From: Phyllobacterium myrsinacearum | Lineage (GTDB): Bacteria; Pseudomonadota; Alphaproteobacteria; Rhizobiales; Rhizobiaceae | Direction: 5' to 3' | Assembly (NCBI RefSeq): GCF_014138285.1 | Contig: NZ_JACGXN010000005.1 | Coordinates: 248,001-312,000 of the forward strand | Length of the DNA stretch: 64,000 nucleotides | In this document: positions 43,359 through 51,472 of the stretch, piece after piece | Layout: the number at the start of each line of letters is the position of its first letter | How positions within the stretch are numbered: the stretch's first letter is position 1 | Notes under the pieces: model-generated | Seen by the model: the letters and a program-made list of their open reading frames with translations, nothing else | Database searches by the model: none | Told to the model about the DNA's origin: nothing | Program-made: the position numbers and the translations under genes

Positions 43359-44948
43359 ATGAAACTGTTCAAGGCGGCACTGCTGGCCGCTTCCATGATC
43401 GCATCGGCAGCGCCGCCCACCCATGCGGCAACACCGGGTAATGCACTTGTTGTGGCCCAGAATATCGACGATATCGTCAGTATCGATCCGGCCGAGGCCT
43501 ACGAGTTTACGTCAGGTGAATATGTGACGCAGACCTATGACCGCCTGGTGCAATATGATGCGCCCGACGTGAAGACACTGGCGCCGGGTCTGGCGACCGA
43601 ATGGGTGGTCGATGATGCCGCCAAGACTATTGCCTTCACGCTGCGGGACGGCGTGAAATTCACATCCGGCAACCCGTTGCGTGCGGAAGATGTGGTCTAT
43701 TCCTGGAAGCGTGTCATCGGTCTCAACAAGGCTCCTGCATTCATCCTCGCACAGCTTGGCTGGACGCCGGAAAATATCGACAAGATGGTCACCGCATCGG
43801 GCAACAAGGTCGTCGTCAAATATGATGGGGATTTCTCGTCCGCCTTTGTGTTGAACGTGCTTGCCGCCCGCCCGGCCTCGATCATCGATGCCGTGACGGT
43901 GCAGGGCCACGAAGCCAATGGCGACATGGGCAATGGCTGGCTAAAGGCGAATTCAGCCGGTACAGGCCCCTTTGTCCTGAAAGCATTCCGTCCGGCCGAG
44001 ATCATCAACCTTGCGGGCAATCCGAACTATTTTGCCGGAGCACCGGCGATGAAATCAGTCATCATCCGCCATGTGGCTGAAGCAGCGACCCAGCAGCTGC
44101 TGCTCGAATCCGGCGATGTGGACATTGCCAAGAACCTGACGCCGGATCAGGTCGCCAGCCTTTCGACCAAGGGTACGGTCAATGTGGAGACCTATCCGCA
44201 GGCGGCCGTGCATTTCCTCAGCCTGAACCAGAAGGATGAGGCGCTGACCAACCCGGCAATCTGGGAAGCCGCGCGCTACCTTGTCAATTACAAGGGTATG
44301 ACGGACTCGTTCCTCAAGGGGCAAATGCAGGTGCATCAGGCTTTCTGGCCAGCGGGTTTTCCCGGATCGCTGGATGACACGCCCTATACATATGATCCTG
44401 CCAAGGCGAAGAAAATCCTTGCCGATGCGGGTGTCAAGACACCGATCAATGTCACGCTTGATGTGATCAACTCGACGCCGTTTACCGACATGGCTCAGTC
44501 GCTGCAGGCGGGCTTTGCAGAGGCAGGGATCAACTTCAACATTATTCCGGGGACGGGCAGCCAGGTCATCACCAAATACCGTGCCCGCACCCATGAAGCC
44601 ATGCTGCTCTATTGGGGTCCAGATTTCATGGACCCGGATTCAAACGCCAAGGCGTTTGCCTTCAACGAGGACAATTCGGACGGCAATTACCAGTCGACAA
44701 CCACATGGCGCAACGGCTGGGCGGTACCTGCAGAACTCAATGCCGAAACAAAGGCGGCGCGCGCGGAAGCCGACCAGTCCAAGCGCAACCAAATGTATGT
44801 TGATTTGCAGAAGCAGGTGCAGGCGAAATCGCCCATCATTGTCATGTTCCAGGCGGCAACACAGGTTGCGCTCGCCAAGAATGTTTCGGGCTATGTGAAC
44901 GGTGCAACCTCGGATTTCGTCTTCTACCGCCTCGTGAAGAAGAACTGA
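43359..44948 (+). CDS. periplasmic binding protein, family 5 (peptide/opine type)
   Basis: A 529-residue SBP_bac_5 protein. The signal peptide MKLFKAALLAASMIASAAPP is cleaved near THA-AT. The family core has VVAQNIDDIVSIDPAEAYEF and APGLATEWVVDDAAKTIAF. GAGGAG at 43345-43350 is eight bases before the ATG. It follows the regulator and precedes an M24 peptidase, so the ligand is likely a peptide, N-acyl amino acid or opine-like compound. The exact ligand cannot be read. Confidence 0.9.
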   Translation: MKLFKAALLAASMIASAAPPTHAATPGNALVVAQNIDDIVSIDPAEAYEFTSGEYVTQTYDRLVQYDAPDVKTLAPGLATEWVVDDAAKTIAFTLRDGVKFTSGNPLRAEDVVYSWKRVIGLNKAPAFILAQLGWTPENIDKMVTASGNKVVVKYDGDFSSAFVLNVLAARPASIIDAVTVQGHEANGDMGNGWLKANSAGTGPFVLKAFRPAEIINLAGNPNYFAGAPAMKSVIIRHVAEAATQQLLLESGDVDIAKNLTPDQVASLSTKGTVNVETYPQAAVHFLSLNQKDEALTNPAIWEAARYLVNYKGMTDSFLKGQMQVHQAFWPAGFPGSLDDTPYTYDPAKAKKILADAGVKTPINVTLDVINSTPFTDMAQSLQAGFAEAGINFNIIPGTGSQVITKYRARTHEAMLLYWGPDFMDPDSNAKAFAFNEDNSDGNYQSTTTWRNGWAVPAELNAETKAARAEADQSKRNQMYVDLQKQVQAKSPIIVMFQAATQVALAKNVSGYVNGATSDFVFYRLVKKN

Positions 44949-44963
44949 CCGGAACTCTTTAAA

Positions 44964-44987
44964 GGTCGCCCGCATCGCCGGGCGGCC
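44964..44987 (+). terminator. hairpin between binding protein and peptidase genes
   Basis: GGTCGCCCG and CGGGCGGCC form a nine-base stem (one G-U pair) with a six-base loop, 15 bases after the binding-protein stop. No T-run follows, so it may protect the 3' end of the abundant binding-protein message rather than end transcription. Confidence 0.45.
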
Positions 44988-45021
44988 AATATTCGTCCTC
45001 CATAACAACGGGAATAATGAA

Positions 45022-46110
45022 ATGTCTGAACTTCGGATGGCGCGCCTGCGGGAGCGCATGGCTGAAACCGGAACCGATCTTGTCGTCGTCGGTCCTTCCT
45101 CGCACATGGTCTGGCTTGCCGGGCTCTCGCCCCATGGGGACGAACGGCCGGTCATGCTGTTTGTCGGCAAGGATCACGCCGGGATACTGATGCCGTCTCT
45201 CAATGCCGACAGTTCGCGCCAGCATACGGATCTGCCTTTCTATCCATGGACGGATGGTGAGGGTCCTGATACGGCACTTGCTGCCGTGCTGAAAGATGTG
45301 GTGGGGACAAAACAGGGTATCAGGATCGCGCTTGACGAGACGATGCGCGCGGATTTTGCCCTGCTCGTGATCGATGCGCTGCCGGGTGCCACCCGCACCT
45401 TCCTCAACGACACTGTCGGCTATCTGCGCGCCCGCAAGGACGACGCGGAATATGCCGCGCTCAAGGCCAATGCGCTCATCAATGACGGTGCGATGCGTGC
45501 TGCTTTCGCCGCGTTGAAGCCCGGTGTGACCGAGCTCGAGATTGCCGGTGTTGTCAGGGATTACTACAAGGCAAACAATGCCAAGCCGGAATTCACCAGC
45601 GTCTGTTTCGGTGAAAATGGTGCGTATCCGCACCATCACACCGGTGAGCGCGTGCTGAAGGCCAACGAAGCTGTGTTGATCGACATTGGCGGGCGCAGTG
45701 ATGGCTATCCGAGCGACATGACCCGAGTTGCCGTCTGCGGTGAAACGCCTGAAGATTTCGACAAGGTGCATGCGGTTCTCGATGCGGCCGTCAAGGCGGC
45801 GCTGGCCGCGGCCAAGCCCGGTGTTGCCGCCAAGGAAGTCGACAAAGCAGCGCGCGATGTCATCACGCAGGCGGGCTACGGCGAATACTTCCTGCACCGG
45901 ACCGGCCATGGCATGGGGATCGACGTTCACGAGCCGCCCTATATCACCGCGACATCCGAGGCTATTCTTGAAGACGGGCATGTGTTCTCGATCGAGCCGG
46001 GGATTTACCTCAACGGCAAGTTTGGCCTTCGCCTCGAGGAGATTGTCATCATGCGCGGCAACAGGGCAGAAGTGCTGTCGGAATTGCCGAGAGCCGCTTT
46101 CAAGGCTTGA
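45022..46110 (+). CDS. M24-family metallopeptidase (Xaa-Pro dipeptidase-like)
   Basis: A 362-residue pita-bread enzyme. An N-terminal creatinase-like domain (about 1-130) is followed by the metallopeptidase domain. Likely metal ligands are Asp in LIDIGGRSDGYPSDMTR (near 219 and 230), His in HRTGHGMGIDVHE (about 293-305) and Glu in FSIEPGIY and LEEIVI. It could release proline from imported dipeptides or hydrolyse a related amide. The gene is last in the plus run with the XRE-cupin regulator and the binding protein. Confidence 0.9.
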   Translation: MSELRMARLRERMAETGTDLVVVGPSSHMVWLAGLSPHGDERPVMLFVGKDHAGILMPSLNADSSRQHTDLPFYPWTDGEGPDTALAAVLKDVVGTKQGIRIALDETMRADFALLVIDALPGATRTFLNDTVGYLRARKDDAEYAALKANALINDGAMRAAFAALKPGVTELEIAGVVRDYYKANNAKPEFTSVCFGENGAYPHHHTGERVLKANEAVLIDIGGRSDGYPSDMTRVAVCGETPEDFDKVHAVLDAAVKAALAAAKPGVAAKEVDKAARDVITQAGYGEYFLHRTGHGMGIDVHEPPYITATSEAILEDGHVFSIEPGIYLNGKFGLRLEEIVIMRGNRAEVLSELPRAAFKA

Positions 46111-46122
46111 TCCATCGCAATA

Positions 46123-46156
46123 TGGACGGCCGTTTCGGGCGCGAAGCGGCCGTCCA
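46123..46156 (+). terminator. terminator-like hairpin after the peptidase gene
   Basis: TGGACGGCCG and CGGCCGTCCA are perfect 10-base arms around a 14-base loop. CATACTTTT follows the stem. Confidence 0.6.
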
Positions 46157-46188
46157 CATACTTTTGGCGATGTGTCTTAATGTAGCAT

Positions 46189-46205
46189 TGCACAATTTGA
46201 GTGCA
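46189..46205. promoter_or_regulatory. NtrC-like binding site upstream of nasT
   Basis: TGCAC-N7-GTGCA is a perfect match to the symmetric NtrC consensus (GCAC-N7-GTGC core). It ends 17 bases before the nasT ATG. This fits nitrogen-limitation control of the nitrate locus. No clear sigma-54 element is next to it, so it may act as a repressor/activator site or enhancer for the promoter at 48267. Confidence 0.55.
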
Positions 46206-46221
46206 TGCGCAAAATTGAGGC

Positions 46222-46809
46222 ATGTCCGCACCGCTTTCGATCATGGTCTTTGACGAAAACCGCATCCGCGCTTCCATTATCGAAGAGGGTTTGCGGGAGG
46301 CGGGGCATGATCGTGTGGTTGTTCTGCATGATATCGCTGGTCTTGCCCGGCAGATCGAGCAGATTCAACCCGATGTGATCGTGATCGATATCGAGACCCC
46401 CAACCGTGACATGCTGGAGCATCTGTTCCAGCTCAGCCGTTCCGTGCGCAAGCCGATCGCCATGTTTGTCGACAGCTCCGATACGTCGTCCATCGAGGCT
46501 GCCGTGGATGCCGGCGTTTCCGCCTATGTCGTTGACGGTTTGAAAAAGGAACGCGTCAAACCCATTCTCGATATGGCGGTCAGCCGCTTCAAGGCGTTCA
46601 GCCGCCTGCAACAGGAACTGGCCGAGGCAAAAAGCGCTCTGGAAGAGCGCAAGGTCATCGAGCGCGCCAAGGGGATTTTGATGAAATCGCGCAGGATATC
46701 GGAAGGCGAGGCTTATGCGCTGCTGCGACAGACAGCCATGAACGAGAAGAAGAAGCTTTCCGACATTGCACAAAGCGTCGTCATGGCCGCTGCCATGCTT
46801 GGAAGCTAG
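46222..46809 (+). CDS. nasT: ANTAR response regulator NasT
   Basis: A 195-residue antiterminator. An N-terminal pseudo-receiver domain (MVFDENRIRASIIEEGLREA, VIVIDIETPNRDMLEHL) is followed by a coiled-coil and the ANTAR domain (about 130-190, ALEERKVIERAKGILMKSRRISEGEAYALLR). ANTAR proteins bind paired hexaloop RNA hairpins and stop formation of a downstream terminator. The expected target is the leader at 48295-48417. NasS, encoded next, holds NasT inactive without nitrate in systems studied (Azotobacter, Paracoccus, Bradyrhizobium). Confidence 0.93.
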   Translation: MSAPLSIMVFDENRIRASIIEEGLREAGHDRVVVLHDIAGLARQIEQIQPDVIVIDIETPNRDMLEHLFQLSRSVRKPIAMFVDSSDTSSIEAAVDAGVSAYVVDGLKKERVKPILDMAVSRFKAFSRLQQELAEAKSALEERKVIERAKGILMKSRRISEGEAYALLRQTAMNEKKKLSDIAQSVVMAAAMLGS

Positions 46810-46824
46810 AAAGAGAGGTTGGCC

Positions 46825-48114
46825 GTGAGTTTTATCCGGATGGACAATGGCCAGGGCATGGGAGGTGGCCTTGCGGCGCCATCGGCGGTCCGCAGCGAAG
46901 GTGCCCGCGTTGTCAGGGCCGGATTCATTCCTCTTGTCGATGCTTCCGTTCTCATCGCGGCGGCCGAGTTCGGATTTGCGGCGCGCGAAGGCATTCAGCT
47001 TGAGCTTGTGAAGGATGTTTCCTGGGCCAATATCCGGGATCGGTTGGCCTTCCGGCAGTTTGATGTCGCTCACATGCTGGCGCCCATGCCGGTCGCGTCC
47101 GCCTTGGGACTCGGGTCAAACCCTTCGCCTGTCGTCACGCCTTTCACGCTTGGCCGGGGCGGCAATGCCATCACCTTGTCGGTTAACCTGTATCGCCGTA
47201 TGCAGGCGCTTGCAGATTTGGCCGGGGATGAGGGTGCGCTTGCCAATGCCGAAGCCCTGAAGCTGGTGATTGACGACATAAAGGTGCGGGGCGAGCCATT
47301 GCCTGTGCTCGGTACGACCTATCCGTTTTCATCGCATAATTATGAGCTGCGCTATTGGTTGGCGGCTGGCGGCATCCACCCGGATCGCGATGTCAAGCTG
47401 GTGGTCGTACCACCGCCAATGACATCGGATGCCCTGTCGGCCGGAGCCATCGATGGCTTCTGCGTGGGCGCGCCATGGAACATGGTGGCCGTTGCCCGCG
47501 AAGTTGGAAGAATTGTTGCCGTCAAGGAAGATATCTGGCCGTCCAGCCCGGAGAAGGTCATTGGCGTGCGTCCGGAATGGGCAGACAAAAATAGTGAAAC
47601 ACTGGCGAGGCTTATCGTTGCGCTGGATCGAGCAGCTGCGTGGTGCGATGTGCCGGATAATCGCCGCGCGCTGGCGCAGGTTCTGGCCGAGCCGCGTTAT
47701 ATCGATGCGCCGGAGGACATCCTGCACCGGGTTCTGCTGGGCAAGTTCACCACCGATCCGGACGGGCACGAGCGAACGGTCCCCGACTATTTTTCATTCC
47801 ATCGCGATGGTGCAAACTTCCCGTGGGTCAGTCAGGCGCAATGGATATTCAGCCAGATGATCCGATGGGGACAGGTCGAGCATTCCCGGGAAAAACAGGA
47901 GAGGGTCGCGACCGCCTTCCGCCCTGATCTATACCGCAATGCGCTCGGACCCCGCCTGGACATACCGTCAGACGATATGCGTGTGGAGGGTGGCGATCGC
48001 GAAGACGGGTTTATTGACGGGGCCATATTCGATCCCCGTGATATCCCGGCCTATCTCAGGGGATTTCATGTCCACAATCTTGAAAATCCGGTCCCAACCC
48101 GGGACGAAACCTGA
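46825..48114 (+). CDS. nasS: nitrate sensor NasS (NrtA-like, no signal peptide)
   Basis: A 429-residue protein of the NrtA/CmpA fold without an export signal, as expected for the cytoplasmic nitrate/nitrite sensor NasS. It contains FIPLVDASVLIAAAEFGF, WANIRDRLAFRQFDVAHMLAPMP and the SHNYELRYWLAAGGIHPD motif found in nitrate-binding proteins. A GTG at 46825 is preferred because AGAGAGG lies six bases upstream; a TTG at 46819 overlaps that site. It probably binds NasT in the absence of nitrate. Confidence 0.9.
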   Translation: MSFIRMDNGQGMGGGLAAPSAVRSEGARVVRAGFIPLVDASVLIAAAEFGFAAREGIQLELVKDVSWANIRDRLAFRQFDVAHMLAPMPVASALGLGSNPSPVVTPFTLGRGGNAITLSVNLYRRMQALADLAGDEGALANAEALKLVIDDIKVRGEPLPVLGTTYPFSSHNYELRYWLAAGGIHPDRDVKLVVVPPPMTSDALSAGAIDGFCVGAPWNMVAVAREVGRIVAVKEDIWPSSPEKVIGVRPEWADKNSETLARLIVALDRAAAWCDVPDNRRALAQVLAEPRYIDAPEDILHRVLLGKFTTDPDGHERTVPDYFSFHRDGANFPWVSQAQWIFSQMIRWGQVEHSREKQERVATAFRPDLYRNALGPRLDIPSDDMRVEGGDREDGFIDGAIFDPRDIPAYLRGFHVHNLENPVPTRDET

Positions 48115-48124
48115 TGAGCAGAAT

Positions 48125-48139
48125 TTGTGCTCTGCACAA
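48125..48139. promoter_or_regulatory. palindrome after nasS
   Basis: TTGTGCTCTGCACAA has perfect six-base arms around TCT, 10 bases after the nasS stop and about 130 upstream of the sigma-54 promoter. It contains the GTGC/GCAC words of NtrC sites in the opposite arrangement, so it is only a weak candidate enhancer. The rest of 48140-48260 is A+T-rich with no further element that I can support. Confidence 0.3.
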
Positions 48140-48266
48140 TAATTGAGCTGATTTGATTGCTGGTCTGCTTATTTCAGCTGCGCCTCTCTTCAATTGAGTT
48201 CAGCAAAAATATCGGAGATACAAAAATACGTATTGATTACAGTGACTTATAATTATATGCCGCAAT

Positions 48267-48282
48267 TGGCACATTTATTGCT
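48267..48282 (+). promoter_or_regulatory. sigma-54 promoter of the nrtA operon
   Basis: TGGCAC-attta-TTGCT has GG at 48268-48269 and GC at 48280-48281, with exactly 10 bases between, the -24/-12 arrangement of sigma-54. Transcription should begin near 48293, just before the first leader hairpin. It predicts control by NtrC, consistent with the NtrC-like site upstream of nasT. Confidence 0.8.
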
Positions 48283-48294
48283 TTTATAAGAATT

Positions 48295-48317
48295 GTTCCG
48301 TCAACGAAGACAGGAAC
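48295..48317 (+). promoter_or_regulatory. ANTAR-type hexaloop hairpin in nrtA leader
   Basis: GTTCCGTC (48295-48302) and GAC-a-GGAAC (48309-48317) pair around the hexaloop AACGAA. The loop has A at position 1 and G at position 4, the bases conserved in ANTAR targets. A second hairpin at 48322-48340 (AGCATC with GATGCT) has a seven-base loop in my drawing and does not show the consensus, so the second half of the usual pair is uncertain. Confidence 0.55.
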
Positions 48318-48357
48318 CGCGAGCATCGCCATCGGATGCTTTCAAAGACACAGACGT

Positions 48358-48417
48358 CGCTTGGACGAGTTCATTCACCAGACAGGGTGAATGCACTTCA
48401 TCCAGCGGCGTTTTTTT
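48358..48417 (+). terminator. intrinsic terminator in the nrtA leader (attenuator)
   Basis: CGCT(T)GGA pairs with TCCAGCG as the outer stem. CATTCACC (48372-48379) pairs with GGTGAATG (48386-48393) around loop AGACAG. Seven Ts follow at 48411-48417. It lies 46 bases before the nrtA ATG and should be overridden by NasT when nitrate is present. Confidence 0.75.
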
Positions 48418-48463
48418 ATGGCTCAAGCTGCACCAGAAGCAGCGCTGCAAAAGGGGAATTGCG

Positions 48464-49762
48464 ATGAAGATGATTTTGCCGACAGGCCTGACAAGACGAA
48501 CGCTTCTGCGCACAGGCGGCACCCTGGCGCTGCTGGCCGCGGCAAAGGCTGCGCTTCCGGGCGGCGCCTATGCAGCCGGCGCCGGACCGGAGACCACCAC
48601 GGCGACACTCGGGTTTATCGCGCTGACGGATGCGTCGCCCCTGATCGTCGCCAAGGAGAGGGGCCTTTTTGCCAAACACGGCATGCCGGATGTCGAGGTG
48701 GTCAAGCAGGCGTCATGGGGGACAACGCGGGATAATCTTGTTCTCGGTTCTGCAGGCAACGGCATTGACGGCGCGCATATTCTGACGCCGATGCCCTATC
48801 TCATCAGCACCGGCAAGGTTACCCAGAACAATCAGCCCCTGCCGATGGTCATTCTCGCGCGCCTCAATCTGGACGCGCAGGGTATTTCGGTTGGCTCGGC
48901 CTATGCCGGTCTGAAGGCCGGGGTCAATTCGGGTGTTTTGAAGGAAGCCTTTGCCAAGAAGAAGGCGGAAGGCAACGCCGCAAAGGCGGCGATGACTTTC
49001 CCCGGCGGCACACATGATCTGTGGATCCGCTATTGGCTCGCCGCCGGTGGGATCGACCCTGACAAGGACGTGGAAACCATCGTCGTTCCGCCACCGCAGA
49101 TGGTTGCCAATATGAAGGTCGGCACCATGGATTGCTTCTGTGTCGGTGAACCCTGGAATGCACAGCTCGTCAATCAGGGCATCGGCTATACCGCAGCCAA
49201 TACCGCTGAAATCTGGGCCAAGCACCCGGAAAAGTCCTTCGCCATGCGTGCCGATTGGGTGGAGAAAAACCCGAATGCCACCAAGGCACTGCTCATGGCT
49301 GTAATGGAGGCCCAGCAATGGGCGGACGATCTCGCCAACAAGGATGAACTGGCTGCAATGGTCGGCAAGCGTGCGTGGTTCAATGTACCGGCAACAGATA
49401 TCGCCGGGCGGTTGAAGGGCGATTACGACTATGGTTCGGGACGTGTCGAGACAGCCAGCCCGCATCTGATGAAGTTCTGGCGCGATCACACGTCCTATCC
49501 TTTCCAGAGCCACGAAAAATGGTTCCTGACCGAGAATATCCGCTGGGGCAAATTTGCGCCGGACACGGATATTGCCGCGCTGGTCAGCAGGGTAAACCGC
49601 GAAGACATCTGGCGTGAAGCCGCCAAGGAACTTGGCGTTGCCGCAGCCGATATTCCGGCTTCGACATCACGCGGTCCGGAAACCTTCTTTGATGGCAAGG
49701 TGTTCGATCCGGACGCCCCGCAAACCTATCTCGCCAGCCTTGAAATCAAACGTTTTGCTTGA
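48464..49762 (+). CDS. nrtA: nitrate ABC importer binding protein
   Basis: A 432-residue nitrate/nitrite-binding protein. It starts with a twin-arginine signal (LTRRTLLRTGG, then LALLAAAKAALPGGAYAAG) and is exported by Tat. The fold's LGFIALTDASPLIVAKERG, GGTHDLWIRYWLAAGGIDPDKD and MDCFCVGEPWNAQLV motifs match NrtA/NasF. The ATG at 48464 follows AAGGGGAA. It is first in the nrtABD-nirBD-nasA-cysG operon, controlled by sigma-54 and leader antitermination. Confidence 0.93.
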   Translation: MKMILPTGLTRRTLLRTGGTLALLAAAKAALPGGAYAAGAGPETTTATLGFIALTDASPLIVAKERGLFAKHGMPDVEVVKQASWGTTRDNLVLGSAGNGIDGAHILTPMPYLISTGKVTQNNQPLPMVILARLNLDAQGISVGSAYAGLKAGVNSGVLKEAFAKKKAEGNAAKAAMTFPGGTHDLWIRYWLAAGGIDPDKDVETIVVPPPQMVANMKVGTMDCFCVGEPWNAQLVNQGIGYTAANTAEIWAKHPEKSFAMRADWVEKNPNATKALLMAVMEAQQWADDLANKDELAAMVGKRAWFNVPATDIAGRLKGDYDYGSGRVETASPHLMKFWRDHTSYPFQSHEKWFLTENIRWGKFAPDTDIAALVSRVNREDIWREAAKELGVAAADIPASTSRGPETFFDGKVFDPDAPQTYLASLEIKRFA

Positions 49763-49772
49763 GGAAACCGGC

Positions 49773-50663
49773 ATGACAGCCAGCCCCGTTCCCATCCGTT
49801 CGAATAAAAAGCCCCCGGTGGCAAAAATCATGACGCTTTCCGTCCCGCCGAAGACAGGTTCACCCCGCCGCTTTCCGCAATGGCTCACCTCCCTGGCGGC
49901 GCATGTGGTGCCGCCTGTCATCACTTTGGTCTTCCTGCTGGTGCTGTGGGAAATCCTCTGTTCTTCGCCGACGTCAAGTGTTCCGCCGCCCACGCGGGTT
50001 GTTTCGGAAACATGGGAGCTGATCGCGCATCCGTTCTATGTCGGGCAGGGCGTCGATCAGGGGCTGTTCTGGCACATTCTAGCCAGCCTGAAGCGGGTGG
50101 CACTGGGCTATTGTCTCGCGGCTGTTGCGGGCATTGCGCTGGGTACACTCGTGGGGCAAAGCGAGTGGGCAATGCGCGGGCTCGACCCGATCTTTCAGGT
50201 GCTGCGCACGGTGCCGCCACTTGCTTGGTTGCCCCTGTCGCTGGCCGCATTCAAGGACGGTAATCCCTCCGCGATCTTTGTGATTTTCATCACCGCCATC
50301 TGGCCGATCATCATCAACACGGCCGTAGGCATTCGCAATATTCCGCAGGATTATCAGAATGTTGCGCGGGTGCTGCGCCTCAATCAGTTCGAATATTTCA
50401 CCAAGATCATGATCCCCGCCGCCGCGCCCTATATTTTCACCGGCCTGCGCATCGGTATCGGCCTGTCGTGGCTCGCCATCGTGGCTGCCGAGATGCTGAT
50501 CGGCGGCGTCGGCATCGGGTTCTTCATCTGGGACGCGTGGAACTCCTCGCGCATCAGCGACATCATTCTGGCCCTGATCTATGTCGGCATCGTCGGCTAC
50601 CTGCTCGACCGCGCCATCGCCTTCATTGCCCGGGCCGTTACCCGCAACACCGCAAGCGCTTGA
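49773..50663 (+). CDS. nrtB: nitrate ABC importer permease
   Basis: A 296-residue permease of the NrtB/SsuC type. A long basic N-terminus precedes the first membrane helix (VVPPVITLVFLLVLWEIL, about 45-62). The ATPase-contact loop VARVLRLNQFEYFTKIMIPAAAP is near 190-212. GAGGAAA, overlapping the nrtA stop, is the ribosome site for the ATG at 49773. Confidence 0.92.
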   Translation: MTASPVPIRSNKKPPVAKIMTLSVPPKTGSPRRFPQWLTSLAAHVVPPVITLVFLLVLWEILCSSPTSSVPPPTRVVSETWELIAHPFYVGQGVDQGLFWHILASLKRVALGYCLAAVAGIALGTLVGQSEWAMRGLDPIFQVLRTVPPLAWLPLSLAAFKDGNPSAIFVIFITAIWPIIINTAVGIRNIPQDYQNVARVLRLNQFEYFTKIMIPAAAPYIFTGLRIGIGLSWLAIVAAEMLIGGVGIGFFIWDAWNSSRISDIILALIYVGIVGYLLDRAIAFIARAVTRNTASA

Positions 50664-50673
50664 GGAAGCTATC

Positions 50674-51471
50674 ATGTCGAAACCCTATCTCTCCCTGGAA
50701 CAGATTGACATGGTGTTCAGCCGTGGCGGCACCAGCACACAGGTTCTCAATCAGGTCTCGCTCAATGTTGAGAAAGGCGAGTTCATCTCGATCATCGGGC
50801 ATTCCGGTTGCGGAAAATCGACTTTGCTGAACATCGTGGCCGGACTGACGCAGGCGACGCGGGGCGTGGTGTTTCTCGAAGGCAATGTCGTTGATACACC
50901 GGGACCCGACCGAGCGGTGGTATTCCAGAACCATTCCCTGCTGCCGTGGCTGACGGTCTACGAGAACGTCAAGCTGGCGGTCGACAAGGTCTTCTCATCC
51001 AGCAAAAGCCGGGTGGAACGGCATGAATGGACCATGCGCAATCTCGAGTTGGTGCAGATGGTGCATGCGAGGGACAAGCGTCCATCAGAAGTCTCCGGCG
51101 GCATGAAGCAGCGCGTCGGCATTGCCCGGGCGCTGGCGATGGAACCCAAGGTGCTGTTGCTGGACGAGCCGTTTGGTGCGCTGGATGCGCTGACCCGCGC
51201 ACATCTGCAGGATCAGGTGATGCAGATTCACACGGAGCTTGCCAATACCGTGCTGATGATCACCCACGATGTCGATGAAGCCGTGCTGCTCTCTGACCGT
51301 ATTGTCATGATGACCAATGGTCCTTCCGCCAGAATCGGCGAAATCCTTGACGTGCCGCTGGATCGCCCGCGCCGCCGCATCGAACTTGCCGCCGATGCCA
51401 CCTACATCCGCTGCCGCTCGTCCGTCTTGAAGTTCCTTTACGAGCGCCACCGTCTTGTGGAGGCCGCATAA
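50674..51471 (+). CDS. nrtD: nitrate ABC importer ATPase
   Basis: A 265-residue ATPase with Walker A GHSGCGKSTLLNIVAG near 43-58, signature VSGGMKQRVGIARAL near 141-155 and Walker B LLLDEPFGALDALTR. It matches NrtD/NasD (single ATPase, no NrtC-like fusion). GAGGAA precedes the ATG at 50674. It is followed by nirB after one base. Confidence 0.93.
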   Translation: MSKPYLSLEQIDMVFSRGGTSTQVLNQVSLNVEKGEFISIIGHSGCGKSTLLNIVAGLTQATRGVVFLEGNVVDTPGPDRAVVFQNHSLLPWLTVYENVKLAVDKVFSSSKSRVERHEWTMRNLELVQMVHARDKRPSEVSGGMKQRVGIARALAMEPKVLLLDEPFGALDALTRAHLQDQVMQIHTELANTVLMITHDVDEAVLLSDRIVMMTNGPSARIGEILDVPLDRPRRRIELAADATYIRCRSSVLKFLYERHRLVEAA

Positions 51472-51472
51472 G

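Noticed and set aside
48322..48340. Second canonical ANTAR hexaloop
   Set aside because: The hairpin has a seven-base loop and lacks the A1/G4 pattern, so I did not call it.
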